Source: Acetobacter oeni
GTDB lineage: Bacteria > Pseudomonadota > Alphaproteobacteria > Acetobacterales > Acetobacteraceae
DNA: 64,000 nucleotides
NCBI RefSeq assembly: GCF_011516825.1
Contig: NZ_WOTA01000010.1
Coordinates: 1 to 64,000 of the forward strand
Direction of reading: 5' to 3'
Position numbers and translations under genes: made by a program. Below are positions 9,413-17,842 of the stretch, piece after piece (positions within the stretch are counted from its first letter, which is position 1; each line of letters begins with the position of its first letter). The notes under the pieces were generated by a model. That model was not told the origin of the DNA. It ran no database searches and saw only the letters and a list, made by a program, of their open reading frames with translations.

Positions 9413-10183
9413 ATGAAAATCGCGACCTGGAACGTCAACTCCATCCGCCAGCGCCAGTCCCTCGTGCTGGACTGGCTGAAACGGAACGAACCCGATCTCC
9501 TTCTTCTCCAGGAGATCAAGTGCGAAACTCACCAGTTTCCGACGGAGTTCTTCCTGGAAGCAGGCTACACCGCCCACGTCGCCGGCCAGAAATCCTATAA
9601 CGGCGTCGCCATCCTCTCCCGCGTCCCGGTCGAACTTCGTGTCAGCAAGCTCCCCGGCCTGCGCGACCCCGAGCCCCCCGCCCGCTATATCGAGATTGCC
9701 GCCGGCAACCTCGTCGTCGGAAACCTCTACCTTCCTAACGGCAATTCCGGCGGCGAAACCGGCTTCGAAAACAAACTGGAGTTCTTTTCCGCTCTCGCCG
9801 GACACGCCGAAGCCATGCTGCGCGACGACACCGATTTCCTCCTCGCCGGGGACTACAACGTCTGCCCCACCGATCGGGACTACGCCCCCGGTGCGCTCCC
9901 GCCCACTGACGCCCTCGTACGCCCCGAAAGCCGCGCGGCTTACCGCCGCCTTCTCTGGCTCGGCCTCACCGATGCCGTCCGTACCCTGCATCCCACCGAC
10001 CCCTGCTACACGTTCTGGGATTACCAGGCCGGTGCCTGGAACCGGGACAGCGGCCTCCGCATCGACCACGCGCTACTCTCCCCGCGCATCGCCCAGCGAC
10101 TCTTCAGCGCTGCCCCCGACCGTGAAGAACGCGCCATGCCGCAGCCATCGGATCATGTTCCGGTGCTGATCACGCTCAGCTAA
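9413..10183 (+). CDS. xth: exodeoxyribonuclease III
   Basis: This 256-aa Mg-dependent AP endonuclease / 3'-exonuclease acts in base excision repair. Family motifs are MKIATWNVNSIRQR (start), LLLQEIKCE with the metal-binding glutamate, NLYLPNG, LLAGDYNVCPTDRD with the catalytic Asp/Asn, WDYQAGAWNRDSGLRIDHAL, and the final SDHVPVLITL with the catalytic histidine. ATG at 9413 places the first strand at the N-terminus as in the family. It lies downstream of erpA. Confidence 0.93.
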   Translation: MKIATWNVNSIRQRQSLVLDWLKRNEPDLLLLQEIKCETHQFPTEFFLEAGYTAHVAGQKSYNGVAILSRVPVELRVSKLPGLRDPEPPARYIEIAAGNLVVGNLYLPNGNSGGETGFENKLEFFSALAGHAEAMLRDDTDFLLAGDYNVCPTDRDYAPGALPPTDALVRPESRAAYRRLLWLGLTDAVRTLHPTDPCYTFWDYQAGAWNRDSGLRIDHALLSPRIAQRLFSAAPDREERAMPQPSDHVPVLITLS

Positions 10184-10400
10184 GCAGATCGATCACGATC
10201 TGGAACTTCCCACCCGCCATGATCACCCACACATGCGACAGGATTTTCGACTAAAAGATGCGGCATGGCGACCTGCCTCTTCCGAACCGCCCTCTTTTCA
10301 GCTCTCGCCCTCGTTAATTCTGTTCCCTGTAACCCCGATCGCGAAGTCAGTTATTCCCGGGTCTAAGTCCTTCCACATAGCCAGACTGAAACTCCGGCTG

Positions 10401-10823
10401 TCAGTCGTCCGAACTGACACGGCGTCCACGCTTAATCCCGGCACGATGCGCCTTCCCGTCCAGCCGCCGCTGACGCGCCGCACGCCCCGGACGGGTTTTA
10501 ACCCGGAAAGTCTGACGATGGGCCGCTTCACGGATCAGTTCTGAAAGCCGCCCGATTGCATCTTCGCGATTCTTCTGCTGCGTGCGAAAATTCCGGGCGG
10601 TAATCACGATTACCCCTTCCCGTGTCGCACGACTGCCTGCCAGCCGGATCAGTCTTTCTCTTGTCCGGTCACATAATGAAGGTGAGCGGGCTGCGTCAAA
10701 CCGAAGCTGCGCTGCTGTGGCAACCTTGTTGACGTTCTGCCCGCCGGGGCCGGAGGCCAGGATATAGGTAAAAACAAGCTCTGACTCCTGAAGAACCAGA
10801 CCCGGTGCAACATCTATCGCCAT
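10401..10823 (-). CDS. arfB: alternative ribosome-rescue factor (peptidyl-tRNA hydrolase ArfB)
   Basis: This 140-aa protein has the release-factor GGQ motif (SGPGGQNVNK, G27-G28-Q29), an ITARNFRTQQKNREDA core, and a basic tail (RPGRAARQRRLDGKAHRAGIK as the final segment, shown in part) that in ArfB inserts into the empty mRNA channel. It hydrolyses peptidyl-tRNA on stalled ribosomes. It lacks the codon-recognition domains of RF1/RF2. It converges with xth, with about 200 bp of otherwise featureless DNA between them. Confidence 0.9.
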   Translation of the reverse strand: MAIDVAPGLVLQESELVFTYILASGPGGQNVNKVATAAQLRFDAARSPSLCDRTRERLIRLAGSRATREGVIVITARNFRTQQKNREDAIGRLSELIREAAHRQTFRVKTRPGRAARQRRLDGKAHRAGIKRGRRVSSDD

Positions 10824-11183
10824 AATGTGAAAACAAACCGAACAGAAAACCGATCCGCGTCATTACGAACACAGACCACGAGCGGGACTACTAACAGGTC
10901 GCGTAAGAAAATGGCCACATTCCCTCAGCCCGGCATTCACCGGGAGGAAAAAGCGAATCCCACGTTATATTTATCGTTATAACACGACAAGATGCTTCCG
11001 GAATGACAGAGATTCGACATCGTCGCCTTGAGACAGAGACAGAGACAGAGACAGTGTACACAGGACAGCAATTATGTTTCCGGCAACGGACTGAACCGAG
11101 TTTGCTCCGTTCAGTCCCCTTAACCTATAGTCGCAGAGACAAACCCATTCCGGGATTATCACGACCAGAGCCACAACCACCGC
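10824..11183. other. 360-bp intergenic region with a GAGACA microsatellite
   Basis: This region separates arfB and the dehydrogenase operon, which point away from each other, so it should hold both promoters. No gene is visible. Its main feature is the four-copy hexamer repeat at 11030-11053. I could not assign -35/-10 elements with confidence. Confidence 0.55.
11030..11053 (+). repeat. tandem hexamer microsatellite (GAGACA x4)
   Basis: Four exact GAGACA copies lie about 130 bp before the first dehydrogenase gene. Copy-number change by slippage could alter promoter spacing, but no evidence of variation is available in one sequence. Confidence 0.85.
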
Positions 11184-11873
11184 ATGCCATCATCACCTTT
11201 ACCCCGACGTCTTCTTCTTCAGACTCTTGCCGGTGCAACGGCCCTCACAACCTGCACTTATATCGCCCGCCGCTCCCAGGCCGCTCCGCCAGAAATCAGG
11301 TATGAACCCGCCTTCTTCACACAGGAAGAATGGCGCTTTCTCCATGCGGCCTGTGACCGTCTGATTCCACAGGATGTTTATGGTCCGAGTGCGATCGAGC
11401 TGGGCGTGCCGGAGTTTATAGACCGGCAAATGGAAACACCTTACGCATACGGCGCCTTGTGGTACATGCAGGGGCCACACATTACCGGCCCTGCCAACCT
11501 GGGTTATCAGCTTATCTACACACCGCGTGACATCTACCGTTACGGCATCTCCGGTGCATGTGATCTCTGCCGTCAGATGCACAACACGGAATTTGCCGAC
11601 CTTGATCCGGCCACGCGTGATTCATTCCTCCGTGAGCTGGAATCCGGCGAGCACCAGTTCGGCGATCTGCCAGCTTCAACCTTCTTTGGTCACCTGCTGG
11701 GCAACACACAGGAGGGCGCCTTCTCGGACCCGATCCATGGAGGGAATAAAGGGCTGGGAGGCTGGGCCATGACCGGCTTTCCGGGTGCCCGTGCCGATTT
11801 CATGGACTGGGTCGACCAGTATGGAAAACAATATCCGCTCGGATCGGTATCGATCTCCGGGGAGACAATCTGA
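11184..11873 (+). CDS. membrane FAD dehydrogenase, small (gamma) subunit; gluconate 2-dehydrogenase subunit 3 family
   Basis: This 229-aa protein has an N-terminal twin-arginine-like export signal (SPLPRRLLLQTLAGATALTT) and the family core FFTQEEWRFLHAACDRLIP, VPEFIDRQMETPYAYGALWY, SDPIHGGNKGLGGWAMTGFPG and ARADFMDWVDQYG. In this family the small subunit carries the flavoprotein through Tat export and forms part of the periplasmic complex. It starts the operon, and the next gene begins one base after its stop. Relatives are gluconate, 2-ketogluconate and sorbitol dehydrogenases; the sequence alone does not decide the substrate. Confidence 0.88.
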   Translation: MPSSPLPRRLLLQTLAGATALTTCTYIARRSQAAPPEIRYEPAFFTQEEWRFLHAACDRLIPQDVYGPSAIELGVPEFIDRQMETPYAYGALWYMQGPHITGPANLGYQLIYTPRDIYRYGISGACDLCRQMHNTEFADLDPATRDSFLRELESGEHQFGDLPASTFFGHLLGNTQEGAFSDPIHGGNKGLGGWAMTGFPGARADFMDWVDQYGKQYPLGSVSISGETI

Positions 11874-11874
11874 C

Positions 11875-13659
11875 GTGGCCACCATCACACGTAAATCCGT
11901 CAATGTCGTTATCGTCGGCGGCGGCTGGGCCGGTTCCATTATGGCTAAAGAGCTGACGGAAGCTGGTCAGCATGTCGTTATGCTTGAACGTGGAGCAGAG
12001 CGAAGTACAGCTGTCGACGGTGCTTATCCCACCTCACTTGATGAGCTGGAAGGAAACTTCCGTTTCAAAATTTTTCAGAAGTTACAGAAAACAACTGTCA
12101 CTATCCGAAACAACATCACCCAGACCGCACTGCCGTACCGGCAACTGGCTGCCTTTTTGCCGGGCGAGGGCGTTGGCGGTGCCGGCCTGCACTGGTCCGG
12201 GGTCCATCTCCGCATCGCACCTGATGACCTCGCCATGCGTAGCACGGTAATCGCTAAATATGGAAAATCCTTTATCCCGGATGGAATGAATCTTCAGGAT
12301 TATGGCGTCACATATGCCGAACTTGAACCTTTTTTCGACAAGGCCGAAAAAGTCTTTGGCACATCCGGAGAAGCCTACACCGTCAATGGAAAAATTGTCG
12401 GAAAGGGAAATGCATTCGCTCCCGATCGCTCCGATGACTTCCCTCTTCCCCCCCTTAAGGACGTAACCGGAGCACATCTTTTTCGGAAAGCAGCCGAGGC
12501 AGTCGGCTACCATCCTTACTCCATTCCTGCGGCTAACGCGTCCCGACAATATACCAATACATATGGTGCCCAGATGGGCCCATGTAATTTCTGTGGCTAT
12601 TGCAGCGGCTATGCCTGCTACATGTATTCAAAAGCGTCTCCGAACGTAAATATTCTTCCGGCATTGAGAAACAATCCACTTTTCGAAATTCGTCCGAACG
12701 CCACGGTCCTGCACGTCAACCTAGATTCCACGAAAAGCCGGGCCACCGGCGTTACCTATCTGGATGACAAAGGCGACAAAATCATTCAGCCTGCCGAACT
12801 CGTCATCCTGGCTGCTTTCCAGTTTAACAATGTGCATCTGATGCTCGTTTCCGGAATCGGAAGCCCCTATGATCCGGTTGCCAACACCGGTGTCGTCGGA
12901 CGCAACTTTGTCTATCAGAACATCAGCACCACCACCGCCTGGATGGATCCTTCAGTTTACACGAACCAGTTCATCGGAACGGGCGGCGGCGGCGTCGCTT
13001 TCGATGATTTTAACAGCGAAAACTTCGATCATGGACCACTCGGTTTCATTGGTGGATCACCTGTGTGGGTGAACCAAGCCGGCGTCAAAGCCATCGCTGC
13101 CGCCAAAGCAGGCGGACCACCAGGAACACCAAGATGGGGATCGGCCTGGAAAAGCGAAATGATCGACACATACACGCATGCTGTGCGGATGGACGCTCAT
13201 GGCTCCAACATGGCTTATCGTGATGTTTTTCTCGACCTTGATCCAACCTGGAAAGATGCTTTCGGCCGACCTCTGCTACGGATGACATTCGACTGGAAAG
13301 AAAATGATATCCGCATGAACCGTTATGTCGTCGGTAAAATTGAAGCTGTAACGAAAGCTATGGGCGCCCGCCGCACCCATCTCGGAATGAAGGAATTCGG
13401 GCAGCCTTTCGATACACGCTTTTATCAGACCACGCATCTTGGGGGTGGCGCGGTTATGGGAGATGACCCGAAATCAAGTGCCCTTAACCGCTATCTGCAA
13501 TGCTGGGACGTTTCTAATGTTTTCGTTATCGGCTCGAATGCTTTTCCGCAGGGCACAGGTTATAACCCGACCGGCATGGTCGCGGCTCTCGCTTACTGGA
13601 GCGCACACCATATCCGCATGACCTATTTAAAAAACCCCGGCCCTCTGGTGCCCGTGTGA
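11875..13659 (+). CDS. membrane FAD dehydrogenase, flavoprotein subunit (GMC oxidoreductase)
   Basis: This 594-aa GMC-family flavoprotein has an N-terminal dinucleotide fold (VVIVGGGWAGSIMAKELTEAG with LERG). Other features are the VGGAGLHWSGVHLR region, a Cys-containing segment (GPCNFCGYCSGYACYMY, near residue 240), and the C-terminal SNVFVIGSNAFPQGTGYNPT with its conserved Asn. It oxidises a sugar or sugar acid in the periplasm and passes electrons to the cytochrome subunit. GTG at 11875 is preferred: it follows CCGGGGAGAC and starts right after the small-subunit stop, whereas an ATG at 11785 would overlap 89 bases. Four cysteines in the GPCNFCGYC region could hold a cofactor; this is inference. 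Confidence 0.88.
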   Translation: MATITRKSVNVVIVGGGWAGSIMAKELTEAGQHVVMLERGAERSTAVDGAYPTSLDELEGNFRFKIFQKLQKTTVTIRNNITQTALPYRQLAAFLPGEGVGGAGLHWSGVHLRIAPDDLAMRSTVIAKYGKSFIPDGMNLQDYGVTYAELEPFFDKAEKVFGTSGEAYTVNGKIVGKGNAFAPDRSDDFPLPPLKDVTGAHLFRKAAEAVGYHPYSIPAANASRQYTNTYGAQMGPCNFCGYCSGYACYMYSKASPNVNILPALRNNPLFEIRPNATVLHVNLDSTKSRATGVTYLDDKGDKIIQPAELVILAAFQFNNVHLMLVSGIGSPYDPVANTGVVGRNFVYQNISTTTAWMDPSVYTNQFIGTGGGGVAFDDFNSENFDHGPLGFIGGSPVWVNQAGVKAIAAAKAGGPPGTPRWGSAWKSEMIDTYTHAVRMDAHGSNMAYRDVFLDLDPTWKDAFGRPLLRMTFDWKENDIRMNRYVVGKIEAVTKAMGARRTHLGMKEFGQPFDTRFYQTTHLGGGAVMGDDPKSSALNRYLQCWDVSNVFVIGSNAFPQGTGYNPTGMVAALAYWSAHHIRMTYLKNPGPLVPV

Positions 13660-15032
13660 TGGAAACATCGAAAACGTGTCAAAATAAAAAATATATTTCC
13701 TGTTATCTGACATCTGACAGAAAGAGGCTTGGGTTCACAGTCATCATTGCGGCTCTCACATGCATCTTTTCATGCAGCGCATCTGCAGAGAATATTTCTC
13801 CTGTTGCGCAACAGGGAGAATATGTGGCGCGTGCTGCGGATTGTGCGGCCTGCCATACTCTGCCCGGACATGATCAGTTTTCGGGAGGGTTACCGTTTGA
13901 CCTGCCTTTCGGTACAATTTTCTCTTCTAATATTTCCCCCGACCGCGATCACGGGATCGGACGCTATACGGAAAGCCAGTTTAGCCAGGCAGTACGACAA
14001 GGCATTCGCGCTGACGGAGCGCCACTTTATCCTGCCATGCCTTATCCATCTTATGCCCGCATGACGGATGCGGATATCCATGCACTCTATATCTATTTTA
14101 CAACCACGGTCAGACCCTCCCCTGAAACTCCGCCTGCCAGCACGGCAACATGGCCTCTCTCCATGCGTTGGCCACTCCATGTCTGGCAGGCATTTTTTGT
14201 GCCTTCAGCAGAACAAGCCAGAAAATCAACGGCCCGTTTTACTGAAGACGACATGCTTGCCCGGGGCGCTTATCTCGTAGAAGGACCAGGCCATTGTGGC
14301 GCCTGCCATACGCCCCGAGCTATGACGCTTCAGGAAAAAGCTTTGACAGCGCAGGAAAGTGCGGTTTTTCTTTCAGGTGGAAATTCTGTCGATGGCTGGA
14401 CTCCAACAAGTCTGCGCGGAGAGAACCGGACAGGACTCGGTCGCTGGTCAGAAGTGGATATCGTCGGTTTTCTTCGCAACGGACGCACAGCCCGAGGTTC
14501 AGTCTTCGGTGGTATGACCAGTGCCATCGTTCATGGAACACAATATCTGAATGATAAAGATCTTTCCTCTATCGCCCATTTTCTCAAATCACTTCCAGCC
14601 TGCGACAAAGATCAGCCACCATGGCAGTATAGCCCGACCGAGACTATAGCATTACACAACGGTGACACATCAGCCCGCGGAGCACGACTTTATGCAGATC
14701 GTTGCGCAGCCTGTCACCGTACCGACGGATATGCTTACCCGACCACTTTTCCGCCACTTGCAGGTAATCCCGTCGTGATGAATCCAGCTCCGGACAGCCT
14801 GATCCAGATCGTCCTTGCCGGCAGCACACTTCCTGCGATGCGATCATCGCCAACAACTTTTGTCATGCCAGGATTTGGCAAAACGATGACCGACCAGCAG
14901 GTCGCAGATGTTGTTTCATTTATTCGCGCGAGCTGGGGAAATGATACCGGGCCGATTAGTAAGGAAAACGTCCGTCGCCTCCGAAAATTTCAGTCAAAAA
15001 TAATCTCACACACACAAATTCCGCTAAACTGA
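13659..15032 (+). CDS. membrane FAD dehydrogenase, tri-heme cytochrome c subunit
   Basis: This 457-aa protein has three c-type heme sites: CAACH (62-66), CGACH (213-217) and CAACH (349-353). The N-terminal hydrophobic signal (FTVIIAALTCIFSCSASA) directs export. The subunit anchors the complex to the periplasmic side of the inner membrane and passes electrons to ubiquinone. ATG at 13659 overlaps the flavoprotein stop (TGATG), so translation is coupled. Subunit order small-flavoprotein-cytochrome matches FAD-gluconate, 2-ketogluconate and sorbitol dehydrogenases of acetic acid bacteria. Sequence here is less GC-rich than most of the window. Confidence 0.9.
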   Translation: METSKTCQNKKYISCYLTSDRKRLGFTVIIAALTCIFSCSASAENISPVAQQGEYVARAADCAACHTLPGHDQFSGGLPFDLPFGTIFSSNISPDRDHGIGRYTESQFSQAVRQGIRADGAPLYPAMPYPSYARMTDADIHALYIYFTTTVRPSPETPPASTATWPLSMRWPLHVWQAFFVPSAEQARKSTARFTEDDMLARGAYLVEGPGHCGACHTPRAMTLQEKALTAQESAVFLSGGNSVDGWTPTSLRGENRTGLGRWSEVDIVGFLRNGRTARGSVFGGMTSAIVHGTQYLNDKDLSSIAHFLKSLPACDKDQPPWQYSPTETIALHNGDTSARGARLYADRCAACHRTDGYAYPTTFPPLAGNPVVMNPAPDSLIQIVLAGSTLPAMRSSPTTFVMPGFGKTMTDQQVADVVSFIRASWGNDTGPISKENVRRLRKFQSKIISHTQIPLN

Positions 15033-15158
15033 TGTCAAATAATTCTTTAACAATACGTTATTTTATCTAATATAATCCAGAGTTCGATCAAAATATTACT
15101 ATTTACACAACTCAATGCCACAAAAATTATTTGTTTATCTTTCAGAAATCACATTTAT

Positions 15159-15188
15159 AAGGCAGAGACACTCCTGTGCCTCTGCCTT
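15159..15188. terminator. hairpin between convergent genes
   Basis: GGCAGAG (15161-15167) and CTCTGCC (15180-15186) pair, extended by CAC/GTG across one mismatch. It lies between the cytochrome gene (ends 15032) and the CHRD gene (ends 15223). Neither side has a long T-tract, so termination is likely but not certain. Confidence 0.5.
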
Positions 15189-15222
15189 GGCCCTGACCAT
15201 TTCAGAAGAAAAACGCTGACAA

Positions 15223-15657
15223 TCAGCGACGTCCCATCTGGGCACGAGCTTCGCCATTTGGACAGGCTTCGGTATGCAGGTTCAGATAAACCATTCCGTC
15301 CGTCAGCTCCTTCGCCTGTTCGCTATCAAGAGTCACCTTTCCGGAAAGCGGGCTCTTGTACGGGCCGTCCACTGGCACCATGACATCAGCATCCTGATCG
15401 TAGGAAGCCGGACCATGGAAATGAGCTGCATTGACAGGTCCTGACAGGCCCTTCCAGATGATCCTGTAAGTCAGCACATTCGTGTCCGGGTTAAGCGTGG
15501 CTCTGACCTCACCTGAAGGGACTGACTTAGTCCCGTGCTCTGCCCGGAATGTTCCGCTAAAAACCTCGCTTTTTGCGGCCAGCGCTGCCTGCGAAAGCAT
15601 TGCACCAACCCCGACAGCCAGAACGGCGGCGGGAACGATCCTGTATATACTGAACAT
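15223..15657 (-). CDS. CHRD-domain secreted protein
   Basis: This 144-aa protein has a signal peptide (MFSIYRIVPAAVLAVGVGAM...AALA). It is followed by a CHRD domain: FSGTFRAEHGTKSVPSGEV, YRIIWKGLSGPVNAAHFHGP, and the C-terminal YLNLHTEACPNGEARAQM, with the typical AHFHGPA and NLHT...NGE motifs. The domain is common in exported bacterial proteins of unknown function. ATG at 15657 is chosen because GGAG lies 6 bases upstream; longer in-frame starts at 15669 and 15690 exist. Convergent with the dehydrogenase operon. Confidence 0.82.
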   Translation of the reverse strand: MFSIYRIVPAAVLAVGVGAMLSQAALAAKSEVFSGTFRAEHGTKSVPSGEVRATLNPDTNVLTYRIIWKGLSGPVNAAHFHGPASYDQDADVMVPVDGPYKSPLSGKVTLDSEQAKELTDGMVYLNLHTEACPNGEARAQMGRR

Positions 15658-15806
15658 GATATGCTCCATTGCAATATCGACTGACAGCATGAAAACGCCA
15701 CAATCAGACCATCGTTCATAATGGTATCTTTATCTCGGCGTGAACAGCAGGAGTTTACTCTCCGCTAACCGGAATCGGTTCAAATACTTCCCGGGAGGAT
15801 ACCGCA

Positions 15807-16046
15807 ATGACGACGCTATCTAACATCAGCGGCACCAGCTATGCCGTGCTTGCCATGCAACATAAGGCTCGTACGTCCGGTTCACCGACGACTGTCGCAG
15901 ACACGAATATTAATGCCACAGGCAAACGCTCTCATGGCAGTTCCCTGTCTATCGGGCTGGATGCTACCGGAAATGTCATCACCGAAGAAGATCGAAGCAA
16001 AGCCGACAAAGATGAGACATCAGCCTCGGTCAACCTGTTTGGTTGA
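15807..16046 (+). CDS. small hypothetical protein, 79 aa
   Basis: A strong ribosome-binding site (GGGAGGATACCGCA before the ATG) supports translation. The protein is polar, rich in Ser, Thr, Asn and Gly (SGSPTTVADTNINATGKRSH; GSSLSIGLDATGNVI), with no signal peptide or membrane segment, and ends in an acidic/lysine stretch. It is probably largely disordered. Function not recognised. Confidence 0.55.
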   Translation: MTTLSNISGTSYAVLAMQHKARTSGSPTTVADTNINATGKRSHGSSLSIGLDATGNVITEEDRSKADKDETSASVNLFG

Positions 16047-16104
16047 GTGCCGCCCCGGACGGCTCAGGATTTTCTCAGTTCAGCCTGCATAATAACGTCA
16101 TGCA

Positions 16105-16692
16105 TTAACTGCAAACACGGAGCTTCCAGGGTTTTTCATTTTTCTTCGGAGGCTCTGCGACGACAGGGACAGCGTTCGGCAACCGCACATTGACCGGGAG
16201 ACACATCGCAGACCGAAGGGCACGGAAAAGCGCGCCATGCGCTACGATCATAACCATACCCGACCCCGACAACGCCCTGTTTACAGCATTAACCGCCCGG
16301 TCGCGTAACAGTGTAAAAGGTTCAGCTCCAGGTGGAGTATAATGACCTTCGATCCAGTCATCGTACCAGTCTCCCATCGGTCGCCCTTCCTGGTCGCCGA
16401 AACAGACTTCCTCCAGGCCTTTGTCTACAGTCAGCGATGGACGTGCACCGGACCGCTCTAATGCGTCAGCTGCAATCTCGGCGGTCCTTAAGGCTCGAGT
16501 AAGCGGCGAAGAGACAATTCGTTCAATTCTCATATCCTGCACTGCGTGTTCTGCCAGTATTGTGCCGGCAACCTCGGCCTGTGCAAGACCATTCGCATTC
16601 AGCGGAATATCAGTTCGCCCCTGAGAGAGGCCCTGTCGATTCCAGTCTGTCTCCCCATGACGAAGATACCAGTAAGAGGTCGAACTTAGCAT
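16105..16692 (-). CDS. histidine phosphatase family protein (phosphoglycerate-mutase-like)
   Basis: This 195-aa protein has the phosphohistidine motif YLRHGETDWNRQG near the N-terminus, the ERIVSSPLTRALRTAEI arginine segment, the acidic LEEVCFGDQEG, and the second histidine in MVMIVAHGALFRAL. Family members are broad phosphatases (GpmB/CobC type) or mutases; no cobalamin genes are nearby, so CobC is unlikely. It lies 15 bp downstream of prs on the same strand, suggesting co-transcription. Cytoplasmic. Confidence 0.85.
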   Translation of the reverse strand: MLSSTSYWYLRHGETDWNRQGLSQGRTDIPLNANGLAQAEVAGTILAEHAVQDMRIERIVSSPLTRALRTAEIAADALERSGARPSLTVDKGLEEVCFGDQEGRPMGDWYDDWIEGHYTPPGAEPFTLLRDRAVNAVNRALSGSGMVMIVAHGALFRALRSAMCLPVNVRLPNAVPVVAEPPKKNEKPWKLRVCS

Positions 16693-16707
16693 ATATGCCT
16701 CTCCCGC

Positions 16708-17640
16708 TCAGTCAAACAGAGACGACACGGAGCTCTCGTCCGAGACGGCCCGCATAGCCCGCGCCAGTAATCCGGCAATACTGATCTGTCGGATATTATG
16801 TGCTGCTTCAACGGCTTCCGTCGCCATAATGCTGTCGGTCAGAGTTAACATCTCGATCGATGAACTCCCGATACGTTCAACTGCACGCCCTGTCAGCACA
16901 CCGTGCGTCACGTAGGCTCCGACAGAAGCGGCGCCCTGATTGCTGATCGCCTGAGCAGCGTTACAAAGCGAACCGCCGCTGTCGACAATATCGTCCACCA
17001 GCAGACAGTGACGCCCTTTGACATCGCCGATCACGTTCATCACCTCCGAGACGCCGGCGCGTTCACGACGTTTATCGATAATTGCCAGATCCGTATTGAG
17101 ACGCTGCGCCAGCTGCCGGGCACGAACTACGCCGCCAACATCCGGCGAAACAATCATAAGATCACGATCGCCATAACGCTCTTTAATATCTCGCACAAAG
17201 AGTGGAGCGGCATAAAGGTTGTCTACAGGAATATCAAAGAACCCCTGGATCTGCATGGCATGCAGATCCATGGTCAGAATCCGGTCTGCGCCGGCTTCTA
17301 CGAGCAGATTGGCCACCAGCTTTGCGCTGATTGGAGTGCGTGGACCTGATTTGCGGTCCTGCCGTGCATAGCCAAAATATGGCATGACAGCTGTGATACG
17401 GCGTGCCGATCCACGGCGCAGCGCATCCAGCATAATCAACAGTTCCATCAGATTATCATTGGTCGGCGTACAGGTACTTTGCACGACGAAAACGTCTTCA
17501 CCACGAACATTCTCGAAGATCTCGACAAAGATCTCCATATCTGCAAATCGTCGGACCGACGCATTGCAGAGAGACATGTTAAGCTCGGCAGCAACAGCCT
17601 CAGCCAGAGGAGGATTGCTATTACAAGCGACGATCTTCAT
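16708..17640 (-). CDS. prs: ribose-phosphate pyrophosphokinase
   Basis: This 310-aa enzyme makes PRPP from ribose 5-phosphate and ATP for nucleotide, histidine and tryptophan synthesis. Family signatures include [27 protein letters not shown] (ATP-binding loop), [15 protein letters not shown] (Mg-binding signature), [12 protein letters not shown], and the PRPP loop [15 protein letters not shown]. Length matches the family. The phosphatase gene follows closely. Confidence 0.93.
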   Translation of the reverse strand: MKIVACNSNPPLAEAVAAELNMSLCNASVRRFADMEIFVEIFENVRGEDVFVVQSTCTPTNDNLMELLIMLDALRRGSARRITAVMPYFGYARQDRKSGPRTPISAKLVANLLVEAGADRILTMDLHAMQIQGFFDIPVDNLYAAPLFVRDIKERYGDRDLMIVSPDVGGVVRARQLAQRLNTDLAIIDKRRERAGVSEVMNVIGDVKGRHCLLVDDIVDSGGSLCNAAQAISNQGAASVGAYVTHGVLTGRAVERIGSSSIEMLTLTDSIMATEAVEAAHNIRQISIAGLLARAMRAVSDESSVSSLFD

Positions 17641-17842
17641 TGGCTAACGTTCCCGCGAAACTGCCACAAGCCACCCATGCAACCAGGCGTTGCGAGGGGT
17701 TCTAGCAATGTCACAGCCGCCTGTCATCCAGGCGACAACGCATTCCCTCTACCCGGCCAATTAACTCATCAACGGACCCAGACATTCCAGGATACCTGCC
17801 CAAACGCTGTATCCACGACAAAGCCCCGGACAACATCCAGCG

